Source of the DNA: Podaxis mareebaensis
Lineage: Eukaryota; Basidiomycota; Agaricomycetes; Agaricales; Agaricaceae
Reading direction: 5' to 3'
NCBI GenBank assembly: GCA_018524725.1
Contig: JAEUWP010000027.1
Location: forward strand, 1 to 64,000
Length of the DNA: 64,000 nucleotides
The notes under the pieces were generated by a model that saw nothing but the letters and a program-made list of their open reading frames with translations, was not told where the DNA came from and did not search any database. The translations under genes and the position numbers were made by a program. This document shows positions 1 through 10,633 of the stretch, in pieces (position 1 is the stretch's first letter; every line of letters begins with the position of its first letter).

Positions 1-1050
1 CTCGCGAGGAGGATTAAGAGCTGCGTTTGTAATTTCGATCAAACGCTGGTCTAATGGGGATAAGATTAGAAAGGTCGATCGTGTGATGAGATATGTGAAT
101 CAGGCATACAAGAAATACCGTCCAAGTCGCCTTCACCGAGAAGGAATCCAGCGACGACGGATTGTTTGCGATCGCCATCGTCGCCGAGAAGAGCATCAGC
201 GGCGGAGTAGACTGCGGTCGCTTCAGCGCCCTGTACTGAAAGGGCGGATGTGTCAATTTCGCCATTGGCAAGTGATGTACGGAATCGGAGGAGGTTGAGG
301 ATATCGCCGGTTTTGGAAAGGAGAGCAGACTATGAAAAGGTAAAACGATCAACATGACACGTCAGGAGGAAAGAGGGAGTCTAGATACCTGAGCAGCAGC
401 AACCGCGTCCTGAATACGCGCCTTCTCGGCTTTTTCAGCTTCGACACGCTTGGCGGCCAATTCGTGTGCCAACTCGGCTTCGTGAGTCTGAGAGAATTAC
501 AAATGGCGGTCAAGTGTTGTCGTATGAGTTAAGCAGGCAATTTACCTCGATGGCCTTCTTGACCTCGCCGAGTTCCTTCTGGATGGCCTCAAGGGTTGGG
601 AGGGTCTTGAGGGTGCGTTTCTGGTCATCATTGAGCTTTTCGGGATCCATCGCGGCGTAGCCTGCGATGCGCGTCTATTTCAAGTGAGGTAAATACAAAG
701 GACGGAAAGATATACAGTGAGGGTTGATGACGCACAATTTTCTTGTTGGTGGCCTTAAGACGCTTGCTGACGAGTTCGACAATGGGGCTGAGTTTGATGA
801 CATCTTCCTCCTGGATGCTGGGAGCCTGGGAGTCCTGGACAACGAGCTCTGAGGCGACAGTGCCCTGCTGGATGTCGGCAGGCTCTGGGGCTTTTTCAAT
901 TAAGGCGGCAGCAGTTGGATCTGAGACGGGATGATCTTCGGGAGCATCGCCCTTTGTCTTTGCCTTGCGTTTCTTCCTCTGGGACTTTGAGAGGGGAGCT
1001 GGGGGAGGTGCGCCGGGGACGAAGCGTTGCTGGACGACAGGTTCTGGCAT
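1..1050 (-). CDS. Caprin-like lysine-rich protein (3' end cut off by window)
   Basis: Five exons can be joined in frame on the minus strand: about 1050-736, 674-546, 487-389, 329-110 and 50-1. The start is the ATG at 1050, which begins MPEPVVQQRFVPGAPPPAP. A basic patch follows (SKSQRKKRKAKTKG), then an acidic low-complexity stretch, then a helical segment: KRLKATNKKI, RIAGYAAMDPEKLNDDQKR and a Glu/Ala/Lys-rich coiled coil (HELAAKRVEAEKAEKAR). The LNDDQ...EVKKAIE part resembles the N-terminal homology region of caprin-type RNA-granule proteins, but this is weak pattern recognition and the function is inferred. The last exon (ITNAALNPPRE) runs off the left edge, so the C-terminus is missing. 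Its start codon lies only 11-74 bp from the candidate starts of the divergent BTB gene. Confidence 0.7.
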
Positions 1051-1124
1051 GATGGATACTGGTGTTTGTGCAGAGAGAGACAGAACGAACCGGCAAAAAA
1101 GCCAGAAGCAAACTTCCCACGCTC

Positions 1125-2173
1125 ATGTTGATCTCCATGTTGCACCCCTTCAGCTTTCCCGACGCTAATACCGCTCTTCGTGCCCAAGGCGTCGCCTTCC
1201 TCGTCCACCGCGGCGTCCTTGCTCGTCACTCCCCAGTCCTTGGAGACGCCACCGCTGCCCTTGAAAACTCCTGCTCCAACAGACTCAACGGCTGTCCTGT
1301 CCTCGAGCTCGACGACGGCCCAGAAGATCTCGCCCACTTCCTTTTGGCGCTCTACGACGGCGTGTATGTCTCCAGATTCACCTCCCACTCTATCTGACAA
1401 AGCCCAGCTCACGTCTCAAACATGACCCCTCCGACTTCGAAGTCGTCTCGGCTGTCCTCCGTCTCGCGACCAAATACAATGCCTACAAGATCCGCGAAGA
1501 TGTCCTCCGGGGTATGACGCCCAGCTGGCCAAAAACGCTCACTCAGTGGGAAATCCGCGAAGCTGCAGCCACAAACCCGAATGGGCTCTATAAACCCCGT
1601 CTCTCCTATCCCCATCCGATCCTGGTCATCAACCTCGCAAGGGCGACCAATGCTTTTGAACTCCTGCCCTCTGCGTTCTACGATCTCTCCCGCTGTGTGG
1701 CAAGCGATATCGCTGCTGGGTACAAATGCCCACGCACCTCCACCTTGCACCACCTCTCTCCGGACGACCTTATGAACGTCTTCAAAGGCAAGGAACAGGC
1801 TTCTCGCTACCTTTCTACATTTATTGTCAACGAACTCGAGGGACGACAACCCTCAGCCGCATGCGTCTACACCAATGAACAGGACCCTATTAAGAAACAT
1901 GCCTGTCGGGTTGCATTCGAAGTTATCACTTTCGAAATCCTCAGAGACGTCAATGGCGTCGTGTGTCATCGAAGCTCGGACCCCTTGTTTGCTATTGTCG
2001 ACGCAGAGCTGATGCAGGTGAGAGAAGATGCGACTGTGACGATTGGTGCCTCTCTCAAGGCGTGTGATATTTGTCGGGCCGAATTTGCTACTGTTGTCGA
2101 TGCTGTTCGCGAAGAGTTCTGGAACAGGCTGCCTCTGTGGTTTGGTCTCGACGTTCCCAACTGGCCTGCCTAG
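1125..2173 (+). CDS. BTB/POZ domain protein
   Basis: Two exons, about 1125-1363 and 1408-2173, are separated by a 44-bp intron with a GTATGT donor and a CCCAG acceptor that keeps frame. The BTB signature is clear near the N-terminus: FSFPDANTALRAQGVAF, then LVHRGVLARHSPV, then the LYDGV region and DFEVVSAVLRLATKYNA. The rest follows the long C-terminal module common in Agaricomycete BTB proteins (LPSAFYDLSR, STFIVNELEGR, DPLFAIVDAELMQ). These proteins are usually protein-interaction adaptors, possibly for cullin-3 ligases, but this one's partner is unknown. The start is uncertain: in-frame ATGs lie at 1062, 1125 and 1137. A pyrimidine-rich CAG just before CTTTCCCGAC could instead be a 3' splice site for an unseen upstream exon. 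Confidence 0.85.
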
Positions 2174-2292
2174 AACGAATCGAAGAAACTTGGTTTATCA
2201 TTATTTTTTATATATTAATTTTGGTTTGTACCACTGTATATCGTGCCAATGGACAGTCTGTCACGCGACTCTCTTACACTTGAACCACTACC

Positions 2293-4287
2293 ATGGATCC
2301 CGAAGACCAAGAAATGCAACAGGCTCAAGATTCTGTTGCGGTGGAAGAAGTCGAAAACCTTGTTCTCTCCTTCCTCACTCAGCTCGTCGACGTCAGCAGT
2401 TTGCCCGATCCCAATGAAATCCTATCAGCTCGCCAGCGCCGTGCCAAGTCAAAGATCCAGATCCAACTTGCCAACCGCACCAAGGGGTCATCCAAAACGC
2501 TAACGTATCCAAAGAAATGCGCCTCTGGCAGCGTGCGTCCACTGGGTGAGTGCATATATGCAGTGTACGGATGGACCAATACGGACTTTGAAGAGCAGCA
2601 CAGTTATTCCGCGTTTTGGACCTTGCACATGAAGCAATTATCGAAGATATACCAATGACAAAACGGTATGTCCGTTCTTCATCTTCATCTTCCCCTTCTC
2701 ACTGCAGGCTCGTTTTGAAGGGATATTTTTTATAACGACGTGCAACTCTTCAAATCCCAAAAGACCGTCGACACGGTTCTTCAAGTTGTTCAGGCCGTTT
2801 GTAATTATTGACCTTTGTCGTGTAGCTCGTAGATGACTTGGCAGCGACATTCGACTTAGACCGGTCTTCTCTCAACATCGTAGGCACTCCACTCGCATAC
2901 CTACCCATCCCACTCGGGCTTCTAACGAAGAGCCAGCGTGCATCAAGTAAAGGGCTTATATGCGGTTCCGGTCTGAACATCCATCTCGTCTCTGGTGAGA
3001 CGATTCGGCCAACGGACACAGAGGTACACATCACCTGTTTCAGCATCGGGCTACTGACACAGATCAATGTCGCGCCATTCAGGGCACATTGATCCCCGTA
3101 GGCGAGGATGTACAATCCTTCAGCCTCGACAAAGACGTTCGTTGGGTTCTGATAGTCGAGAAAGAAGTGGGTGTCACTATATGCGCAGCTCGTTAAGGGT
3201 GCTCAAGAGTGCATAGGCTGTTTTTCAAACCCTTTGTCGTTTGAACGTCACGAACCACGAGGAAATGCCCGGAAGAGGGTTGCTTATTACCGTTCGCACC
3301 TCGTCCTCGGCCTACCATTCACTGCAGAGCCTGAATGCCCCCATGGATAGGGAAAGGGATACCCAGATGTTGCTACACGACACTTAGTAAAGACCTTCGC
3401 TGACTGCCTACCTTGTCGGTGAGCAGGCTCACCGTAACCTACGGCGTATCTGTTAATATCCACATACGAAGGATACCAATCATGGCACTGGTAGATGCAG
3501 ACCCCTACGGCCTCGACATCTTATCCGTATACAACTATGGTAGCAAAGCTTTGAAGCATGAGAACGAACGACTGGCTGCTGGCGGAAGGGTGGTGTGGGT
3601 GGGGATCTGGGCCACTGAGTTCTCAAGGTGCGTTTTGTCCCGGACATCTCATACCGTATATCAAATAACGGCGGATATGGGTAAATGCGATAGGCTTGGC
3701 ATTGACAAAGATAAGCTGTTGCCAATATCCAAAGGGGATGAGAAGAAGGCAAGTGAAAGAATGGCATGGATCTTCATGGCAAAGGCATCTGGCTGATTGT
3801 TTTGCAGGCTTTCGCGATGCTCAGGAGGTCGAGGGACGCTTTACCGTCCGAGTGGAAGTACGTCTTTCACCTTCTCAGTGTTTGCCACGCCTCTGAAAAC
3901 GAGTTTAGGAAGGAACTCGTACACATGCTGTTCCACCGCCGCAAAGCCGAGATTGAGATCCTTTCCACGGTGAATACCACCGATGTTGACCTACTGGAAC
4001 GTGAACAAGAGTATGATGCGAGTATGGGTATGGACATGCATATGGTAGTGGATCTGGCTACGAGAAGCTCGACTGCGGACGTCATGATATCAATACCTAG
4101 ACCGGTGACCAAGGTCATGAGCACCGAGAACGACAACCAGCAATCGCACCAGGAGAGAGGTATAGCCGTTCAGTCGCACGAAGGCTTTGGTATGCCGCTT
4201 TCTGCTCTACAATTGCCTTCTCCGGAACTAATTGTTCTATCTGTCAACACCCACTCCATGTTTTGGAATTGCTGTGCTGAGTTTTAG
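2293..4287 (+). CDS. SPO11: SPO11 meiotic double-strand-break transesterase (Topo VI subunit A family)
   Basis: Twelve exons join in frame: 2293-2545, 2596-2665, 2721-2775, 2826-2879, 2937-3023, 3083-3166, 3217-3291, 3351-3418, 3472-3627, 3694-3748, 3808-3857 and 3909-4287, giving 461 aa. SPO11 makes the DNA breaks that start meiotic recombination. The 5Y-CAP part has KKCASGSVRPL and the catalytic tyrosine in TKRDIFYNDVQLF. The Toprim part has VEKEAVFQTL, the metal-binding MALVDADPYG and HRRKAEIEIL. The intron at 3749-3807 begins GC (AAG|GCAAGT); using the nearby GT instead would break the conserved KKAFAML frame. Some introns have weak GTTC donors. About 105 residues after HRRKAEIEIL match nothing I recognise, and the stop at 4287 is the least certain boundary, because another exon could extend toward 4544. 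Confidence 0.92.
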
Positions 4288-5561
4288 CGATGGCTGTTGA
4301 AGCTGGATGTGCTTCAACGAGTTCAAATGGGTCTATAATGCTTCTATCCGATAAGAACCCCGCCTCGGAGGAGCGTTCAGCTATGTCAACTTCCACGACA
4401 TATGTCTCGTCTCCGGTTCCCTCAAACGTTCACCCTTCGGCTCGTGGAGCTCGGTATGGGCTGTTCTGGTATCTGCGCAAGAAGATCTGTCAACTGGTAA
4501 ATGATTATGAAACGCAGCACCTATACACAGCTATCGATGGTTGAGAACTGATCCTGGACTCGTCTCTCTCAAAGACAAACGTTCATGGTCTTAGCGAGGA
4601 CAGTAATTCTATTTTTATCCCTTCATATTTTCTTGGCGCTGGACTGGGAACAATTTTAGTTATGGGTTATGGGCATGCACTATATGGCATGTTCGCCATA
4701 TGTTCTTTTGATGCTCCAAGATTGCGGTGTCGAACGAGTAGCTGGCTCTTTGGGTCAGGTTTCAAAAGTAAGCGATGAATCCAGTTATTATCACTGATTA
4801 TGATTCTTCGCATTCCGTCGTGCGTTCCGTCCATTAGACGCCGTGCCGCTAACTCCGTTCAACCTCCGTGTTCGAGTCTATGATATGAATACGGGTCTAT
4901 GTTGTAGAGTGATCAAGTAGTTCTATTGGATCGGGGTAAACTAGGCAAGCTGTCGTGGAGTGGGTATAAATCGTTAAGCTGTTTCAGAAATTTCCGATGA
5001 GCTAGGGTTACGCCAAAAAGCAAGTGCACGACAGCAACAAGAAGACGTCTAGATAGATAGTTGGATCAAATACTCCGGGGACTCAGAGCGTTTGAACATC
5101 GTCATACAATAAAAGGTCCGGAAGTGTTCATAATACAAAGGCTGAAATGCAAGCATTCACGAAGTGATTAACATCTAAAGGAGTGGCTAGGATAAACGAG
5201 TGAGATGCCGAAGGAGTGTGGTTACCGAATGACTGCGAGCGTGAGATCAACTGTCCTATAATTGAGTAAAATGCAATGTCGTGGCAGTGTAGGAAGTGAA
5301 GGCCTTGAGAAGGCCAAGCCATAGCCCAAGCAAATCCAACAAGGAATGGGAAGGAAGTAGAAGGTTATGGGAATGGCGATGAATCCCGGGCCGAATAACA
5401 GTTAGTCCGTTTGAAAGAACAAAGGCGTATAGAAATGGAATAACAAAAACAAAAAATTGGAAGGCACAATGAGCCCTAGGTGAGGATACCCCAGTAAGCA
5501 AGCGAGCTATCACTCAGGATGCCCGTTCGGGCTTCCCAGATAGCATGACCATTGGTGGTCT
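4288..5561. other. Intergenic, no gene seen
   Basis: An open frame at 4290-4544 follows directly after the SPO11 stop and could be an alternative 3' exon. The rest, to the stop of the minus-strand membrane protein, has no conserved protein pattern. It probably contains the 3' untranslated regions of both convergent genes. Confidence 0.5.
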
Positions 5562-6788
5562 TCACCGCATAGAGTAAGAAGGGGGCGGGTCAATACCAGG
5601 ATCCTGCGAAGCTCTTCCTTCGGCAATTCGCTTGTCGTTATCGGCCTCGAGCGCTTTCTGGTATGCCCGCACTTCGGAGTGGAGTGTTCCTGCAGCGTGG
5701 CTCCCTTGCGGACTGAGACTACGCGTAATGCCACCAGCCCCAGCCCCAGCTTCACGAGGTAAAGCAGGTAATGGTGCGGTGGCCCAATGAGGTGCGTCAC
5801 CGTGGTCTGAGTAAGGGGATGTGAGGATAGAACCTTCATCTCCGGTACGCGAAGCTGAGCGGGCGAGGTTTCTGTAACCACCTCCTGGGGAAACAGGTCT
5901 ATCGTCGTAACCCGGTGTCACTGCTGGCATGAGGGGTGAGATAGGACTAGTCGGGACGCTGCTGTAGTTGTTATCGCCATTGCGACCGATATTTCGGTTC
6001 GTACGTGCCGCCGCAGTGATAGGTGATCTGTTGCCAAAGTCGACTTGGGACATCTCGTTAGTACCGGTGTTGGAGCGGGAGAGACCGCTGCCGGTGAGGA
6101 ACGCGGCGGGCACGAAGCCTTGAGGTCTTTTCTTGGCTCTGCGGAGGCGCTTACGGTATTTCGCGAGGCACATCAGGATGAGGCCGATGATGACAACTGC
6201 GATCATGGTGAGATGGCGACGAGGTTGGAGTGCGGAAAAGTGCTTACTGAGACCGATAACTAGGCCGGCGATACCGCCTTTGCTGATACCGCCACCTGAA
6301 GAATTTGAGAGACTACCCGTACTTGAGTGTTGTGCGGAGTTTGCTGAGAGACTGCTGGTCTGACTTCTTGTGCTATGGGAGTTGCTCTTGCCAGTAGTAG
6401 ATGCGCTAGCATTTGGGGCAGGCGTTTGTGACACGCCTATTGGTGATGAGGACCCGTTTGGTGCAGGGGTTTGACTCGCAGCGCTACCACGAACCCTGGT
6501 GGAGGTCGTGCAAACGTTGTTCTTGCAACTGGTTACGACGCAAACACCGTTCTTGCAGCTTTCGGAGTCAGAGTCCGAGTCAGAGTCCGAGTCACTGTCA
6601 GAGTCGGAATCGCCATCTTCCCCGCCACGCTGGCGGACGCTGCGGAATAACATGAACCACTGAAATTTAAAGGTGGAGTAAAAATGGGCGTACTGTAAAA
6701 TACTAGCGGAGGCATTCCCTGTCTGCAGTAGTAGCATAAGGAGCGCGACGGGTCCTGAGGAGGACGCGGAGGGTGACGCGGAAAGCAT
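5562..6788 (-). CDS. Ser/Thr-rich single-pass membrane protein with a signal peptide
   Basis: The start at 6788 is chosen because it opens a signal peptide (MLSASPS...ALLMLLLQTGNASA); a longer in-frame version begins at 6992. A 54-bp intron follows (GTACGC donor, CCGCAG acceptor). The ectodomain has an Asp-Ser repeat, a doubled cysteine motif (SCKNGVC and SCKNNVC), and a long Ser/Thr/Asn stretch likely to be O-glycosylated. A 51-bp intron then interrupts the membrane span, which joins as GLIVIIGLILMCLAKYRK. The cytoplasmic tail has RKRLRRAKKRP, many Ser-Pro sites and a terminal PPPSYSMR. The architecture is that of fungal Mid2/WSC-like or skn1-like surface proteins, but no named domain is visible. 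A role as wall sensor or adhesin is inference. Confidence 0.8.
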   Translation of the reverse strand: MLSASPSASSSGPVALLMLLLQTGNASASILQYAHFYSTFKFQWFMLFRSVRQRGGEDGDSDSDSDSDSDSDSDSESCKNGVCVVTSCKNNVCTTSTRVRGSAASQTPAPNGSSSPIGVSQTPAPNASASTTGKSNSHSTRSQTSSLSANSAQHSSTGSLSNSSGGGISKGGIAGLVIGLSKHFSALQPRRHLTMIAVVIIGLILMCLAKYRKRLRRAKKRPQGFVPAAFLTGSGLSRSNTGTNEMSQVDFGNRSPITAAARTNRNIGRNGDNNYSSVPTSPISPLMPAVTPGYDDRPVSPGGGYRNLARSASRTGDEGSILTSPYSDHGDAPHWATAPLPALPREAGAGAGGITRSLSPQGSHAAGTLHSEVRAYQKALEADNDKRIAEGRASQDPGIDPPPSYSMR

Positions 6789-8428
6789 CTTTAAAATTGA
6801 CGGGTAACGCGAATAACGATATGGATGAGAGGATATGATGCTCTTATGCCATGTACTCGTGGCTGGGCCGAGGAAAAAGAAAAGAACGACGACGCAAGAC
6901 TGCGGGGTTAAATAAGGAAGCGGTAGGCTTCGCGATGATTGTTGGAGATGTTGTGGTCTAGAGAAGCTGGAAACCGGACAGCCGGGCCCCATATTTTAAA
7001 CTTGGAGCCACTAGAAGCGACTAAAATCTCTCAGGGTTGTTGATGGATTGCGTTGTATCGTCATTGTTCATTCGGTTAGCCTGCTGCGATGCTGCTGGAA
7101 AATCGGAGTTGACTTCGCGGCGGTGATAGTGTGGTGTATGTCTGCCAGGCTTCAAAAGCCCATCCAGTGAAAAAGATATGTTAGAGATGATTATATGTCA
7201 AGTTGTCTCCAAAACCGCGTTGTGGAAATGTTTCCAGGGTGGACATGATGTGAGATGGACGTGATTAGTCATGGATTTCCCAGGTTTGTGAGCTGTGGAA
7301 ATATGGGCGTTATGTTTCAGATTTTAACGCTCAGTTGTGGTCATTGTCAACATGCTACTCCGCCTTGTTATGCGCAAAGCTGCCATTAGCTGCGTAATCG
7401 TCACCTTGTCAGCCACTCGCCAACCGCGCAAAGTTCTTAAGCAACGATTTCTATATGCAGGTGATGTGTATCTCCTAGAGAACGGGAGGCGCCCAGCCTT
7501 TGGGTTGGGCAAGTAAGGGACATCGTGATGTCGCCAACCAGTCTTCTCGCACGTTTGCACCCGCCAGAAAGACATAGCCAACGCGATATCTTGTTTGTGG
7601 CACAACGTTGCGATCTGCTTTAATCCCGGATCCCAACACACACTAGTGACATGATCGAAAAGCCAACCATCAAACCAGAAGCGTATGCCATTAAAATATT
7701 CTTCTTTTCCATTGGGCCAACTGGTACTCCGCTCTGGGTCACTGCAAGACCAGGAGTGCGGTTTCCAACCATTCTGGCAAGGGGTTTATTACCTGTGGGA
7801 GGCCCAAAAAGCATCGCGTTGGCCAAATCCATACGGGATATGGCGTTTAACGACTTTAATGCTGGTATCTATGCTGCAGTCAAGTTGTTGGAAAGGTGGG
7901 GACTGTACACTCCGCAAATATGAGGTTTTCAACCCGCCTTCACCCGCCTTCACCTTCCAAACCCTAATGGCCTTGAAATCCACTCCTGGCATGTAAGGTG
8001 TCGAATTCCCGAGGTTGCCGCTCGCTGTCCTTATCTAGAGGAGTTCTGACACAATAGCTGGAATGTGACAGTAGCTGATTCAAGAGCTTGACATGTTTAA
8101 ATATAGAAAGGGGTCGGATCTGGCTCATAACCTAGCCATGTTCCACCCAAGGTTCGTTGATGGGGGCTTCGCAAGTAGCCGATGATGTCGAACGGAACGC
8201 GTCGTAAGTCGACTTATATTGATCTTTGCTTGGTCCTGGGACGAAGCTTTACTTGTTCTCTCCGGCTTAACGCTGAATTTTTAGTGATAGGAGGGTACTA
8301 ATAATAGATAGATTCAGTCATGTCCGGGCGAAACTCGAAAGCTTTCTAAGACACACTATCACCAGATAGTATATATCTTGCACGTTCGCTACTGATGGTA
8401 TATTCCACGATGAACGGCATGCTCTTGG
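6789..8428. other. Intergenic, no supported gene
   Basis: This gap holds the promoter side of the minus-strand membrane protein and about 1.3 kb more. Medium open frames exist on both strands around 7324-7996, but they overlap one another and match no family I recognise. None has a clear splice structure. Confidence 0.4.
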
Positions 8429-9498
8429 GTGACTGCATTCTATCGTGTACAAGCCGAAAACAACACTAACATTCTTCGGGAAGGAAGCTATAGCGAATTC
8501 AATGGAGAGCCTTCGCTTCCGCAAGACCTCGAAAGAATGATCTTCGAATGCACCGCGTACGCATACCCATCATCTATACCAAGTCTCCGACTCATCGCAC
8601 ATCGCGTTAAAACCTGATGTGTTAAGCTTCCGAACTCGGAGTATTTAACAGAGTCTTCCTACCAACGAGCGTCTGCAGGGTCGACCCAATCCACTTTGCT
8701 GTGTTTATTTGCAAGGAACGTGTTACCGACCTTCAACTTTCCCCATTGGAATCACGAATTTTCTCAAATTATGGCTGCCACGCCAAGCACCTCTTTTTAA
8801 AGCACACGTATTTTAGAGAAAGACTGATGAAGGTGCTACAAAGCTGTCCCAATCTTACTGACTTAGCCTTGTGGCCGACCCCGCCGCCGGTGTCCTTGGA
8901 CAAAATCATACCTTTGATCTCGAATATACAGCGGCTTTACGGCGACGTGGAATCGTGGTTCTCTAGCACCAATTCAGAGTTCTATTCCAGTCCGTCAGCC
9001 CTAGCCGCTGGGTGGTTCGCAAATCTAACACACTTGCGCATCAAAAACAACGACGAAGGTTGACAGAAGTTGGGACACAAATATGGCATTGCCTCTTTGC
9101 CGGCTCTGATGGCACATCTCGGAATTGAAGGGGAAGTCGACGTGTGTAGGAACGACACGATCCATTTCGATCTCTCAGTCATTGAGGGTGCGCTAAGCGA
9201 ATGTCCTAAACTCGAAGTTTTAGTCCTCCATCGTCACAAGCATGTTGGAGTGCATATGTGCCGTGCTCTGATTCCGTGCGAGGCAAGTGCAGACATGTAT
9301 GAGGATCCGAGGTTGGTATTACTTCTATGGCATGAACCTTTTTTAGCGGACCCGTACTCTAAACGAGATTGGGAACGCGGTGCCCGAGGAGGGGAGGACT
9401 TCTGGATTGTGGCAGAGAAAATCGTGAAAGCAAAGAAAGGTGAGCCCCGGCTTCTGTTCAGGAGTGCTGTTTATTTCCTTTTTAACCTGCGTTTGTAG
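8429..9498 (+). pseudogene. Decayed F-box-like / LRR-type gene
   Basis: The pieces follow a known Agaricomycete family order. An F-box-like N-terminus comes first (SLPQDLERMIFECTAYAYP, IPSLRLIAHRVKT), then a middle with LVLHRHKH-type and CPNLTDLALW segments, then a C-terminal GARGGEDFWIVAEKIVKAKK. The reading frame is broken. HRVKT is followed at once by TGA where the family has Trp. The middle part (RVFLPTS, FICKERVTDLQLSP) is in another frame. A second in-frame TGA at 9061-9063 separates NNDEG from QKLGHKYG. An intron could explain one break but not all, so I call it a pseudogene. The intact family members are presumed substrate-recognition proteins. Confidence 0.6.
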
Positions 9499-10633
9499 AA
9501 AAGAACTACATAGGTTTCGTCAGGGACTGGATATACATTAACGAGTATGCACAGTACATCAATGCCTAATCCCAGCTCCGTGTCTCGTATCGTCCGGGTT
9601 CAAAATTAATCAGGCATGCATCCTGAAATAACGGGCTCCAATAGATTGCTGCTCTATGATTTTGATAGAATAAATTCCCTTTCCCCATAACAATCCTGAA
9701 TTAAAGCCATATGTTAACAAAACACCATACCGAGCGAAACTTAGCATACACGGACTTGCACTCTACTGGTATGTGGCATTTTCGTGAGTATATGCGTCGG
9801 ACTACTGACTCTATGCGCGCTTATTTGTACTTCCTCTTCGAATGCAGCCAAGGTACCTGTCCTTAAACAATCCGGATCGGATCATCCGCGTCATAGTCCC
9901 TGAGGCTGCGAGGTATCTTCAGTGGGTTTCATTGTTTGTAGTTCGAGCACAAATTTCCCGACCTTTTCAGCGACAGTAGGGGTGGTCCTTCAAAGCTTAG
10001 TACCCCTTCATTTAGTCGCCGTATCTGAGGTTTCCGCTGGTGTTACTATAGGATGGTCACGATGCGTATTGAAAAAAAAAGTGTAAGCCTGCTATGAGAC
10101 TAAGAAACAGACCTCACTAGATATCGGCCAAAGAAATCAATAGGCACGCGACGCGTTAACGAGTAGCGTATACGCGGGTACCAATGATAGTAATAGTGTT
10201 CGATGGAAGAGGATAGATTCTATGTCTGTCTACAAAGGGATGACCGTCTGATATACATCGGGGATCCTCTACGATATCATTGGTCTCCGTTGTAAACGTC
10301 CCGGCTTACACCAGGGTGGCGATGGTTATCTAATTGCCTAGTTCAAAGCTAGATAAGGACACCTGCATTGAGTCAACAACCGATATGAGGTTCCAAACGG
10401 CTGGAGCCGGCTTCTTCCCATGTGTTGACCAGAATGAGACAAGCCCTTAGTGAGGAGCGATGTGCGGTCTTAATTCATAACTGAGCCGGCGAGATGGTTA
10501 TCCCGACTGAGAGGATACGAGGATCAAATGTTGTTACACAACGCACTGTCATTCGCAAACGTTACTTGAAATAGAATAAATCCTTCAAATTCAGATAACT
10601 TGGAGGGTGTCTATTCGTCGAAGTACTATAAGT
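9499..10633. other. Intergenic; holds the 3' copy of a duplicated flank
   Basis: No gene was seen. Positions 10474-10556 are clearly similar to 12608-12690, which lies at the same place relative to the next membrane-protein copy, so the duplication unit extends past the coding region here. Confidence 0.5.

Noticed and set aside
7324..7996. Several overlapping open frames on both strands
   Set aside because: They shadow each other and have no recognisable domain or consistent codon pattern.
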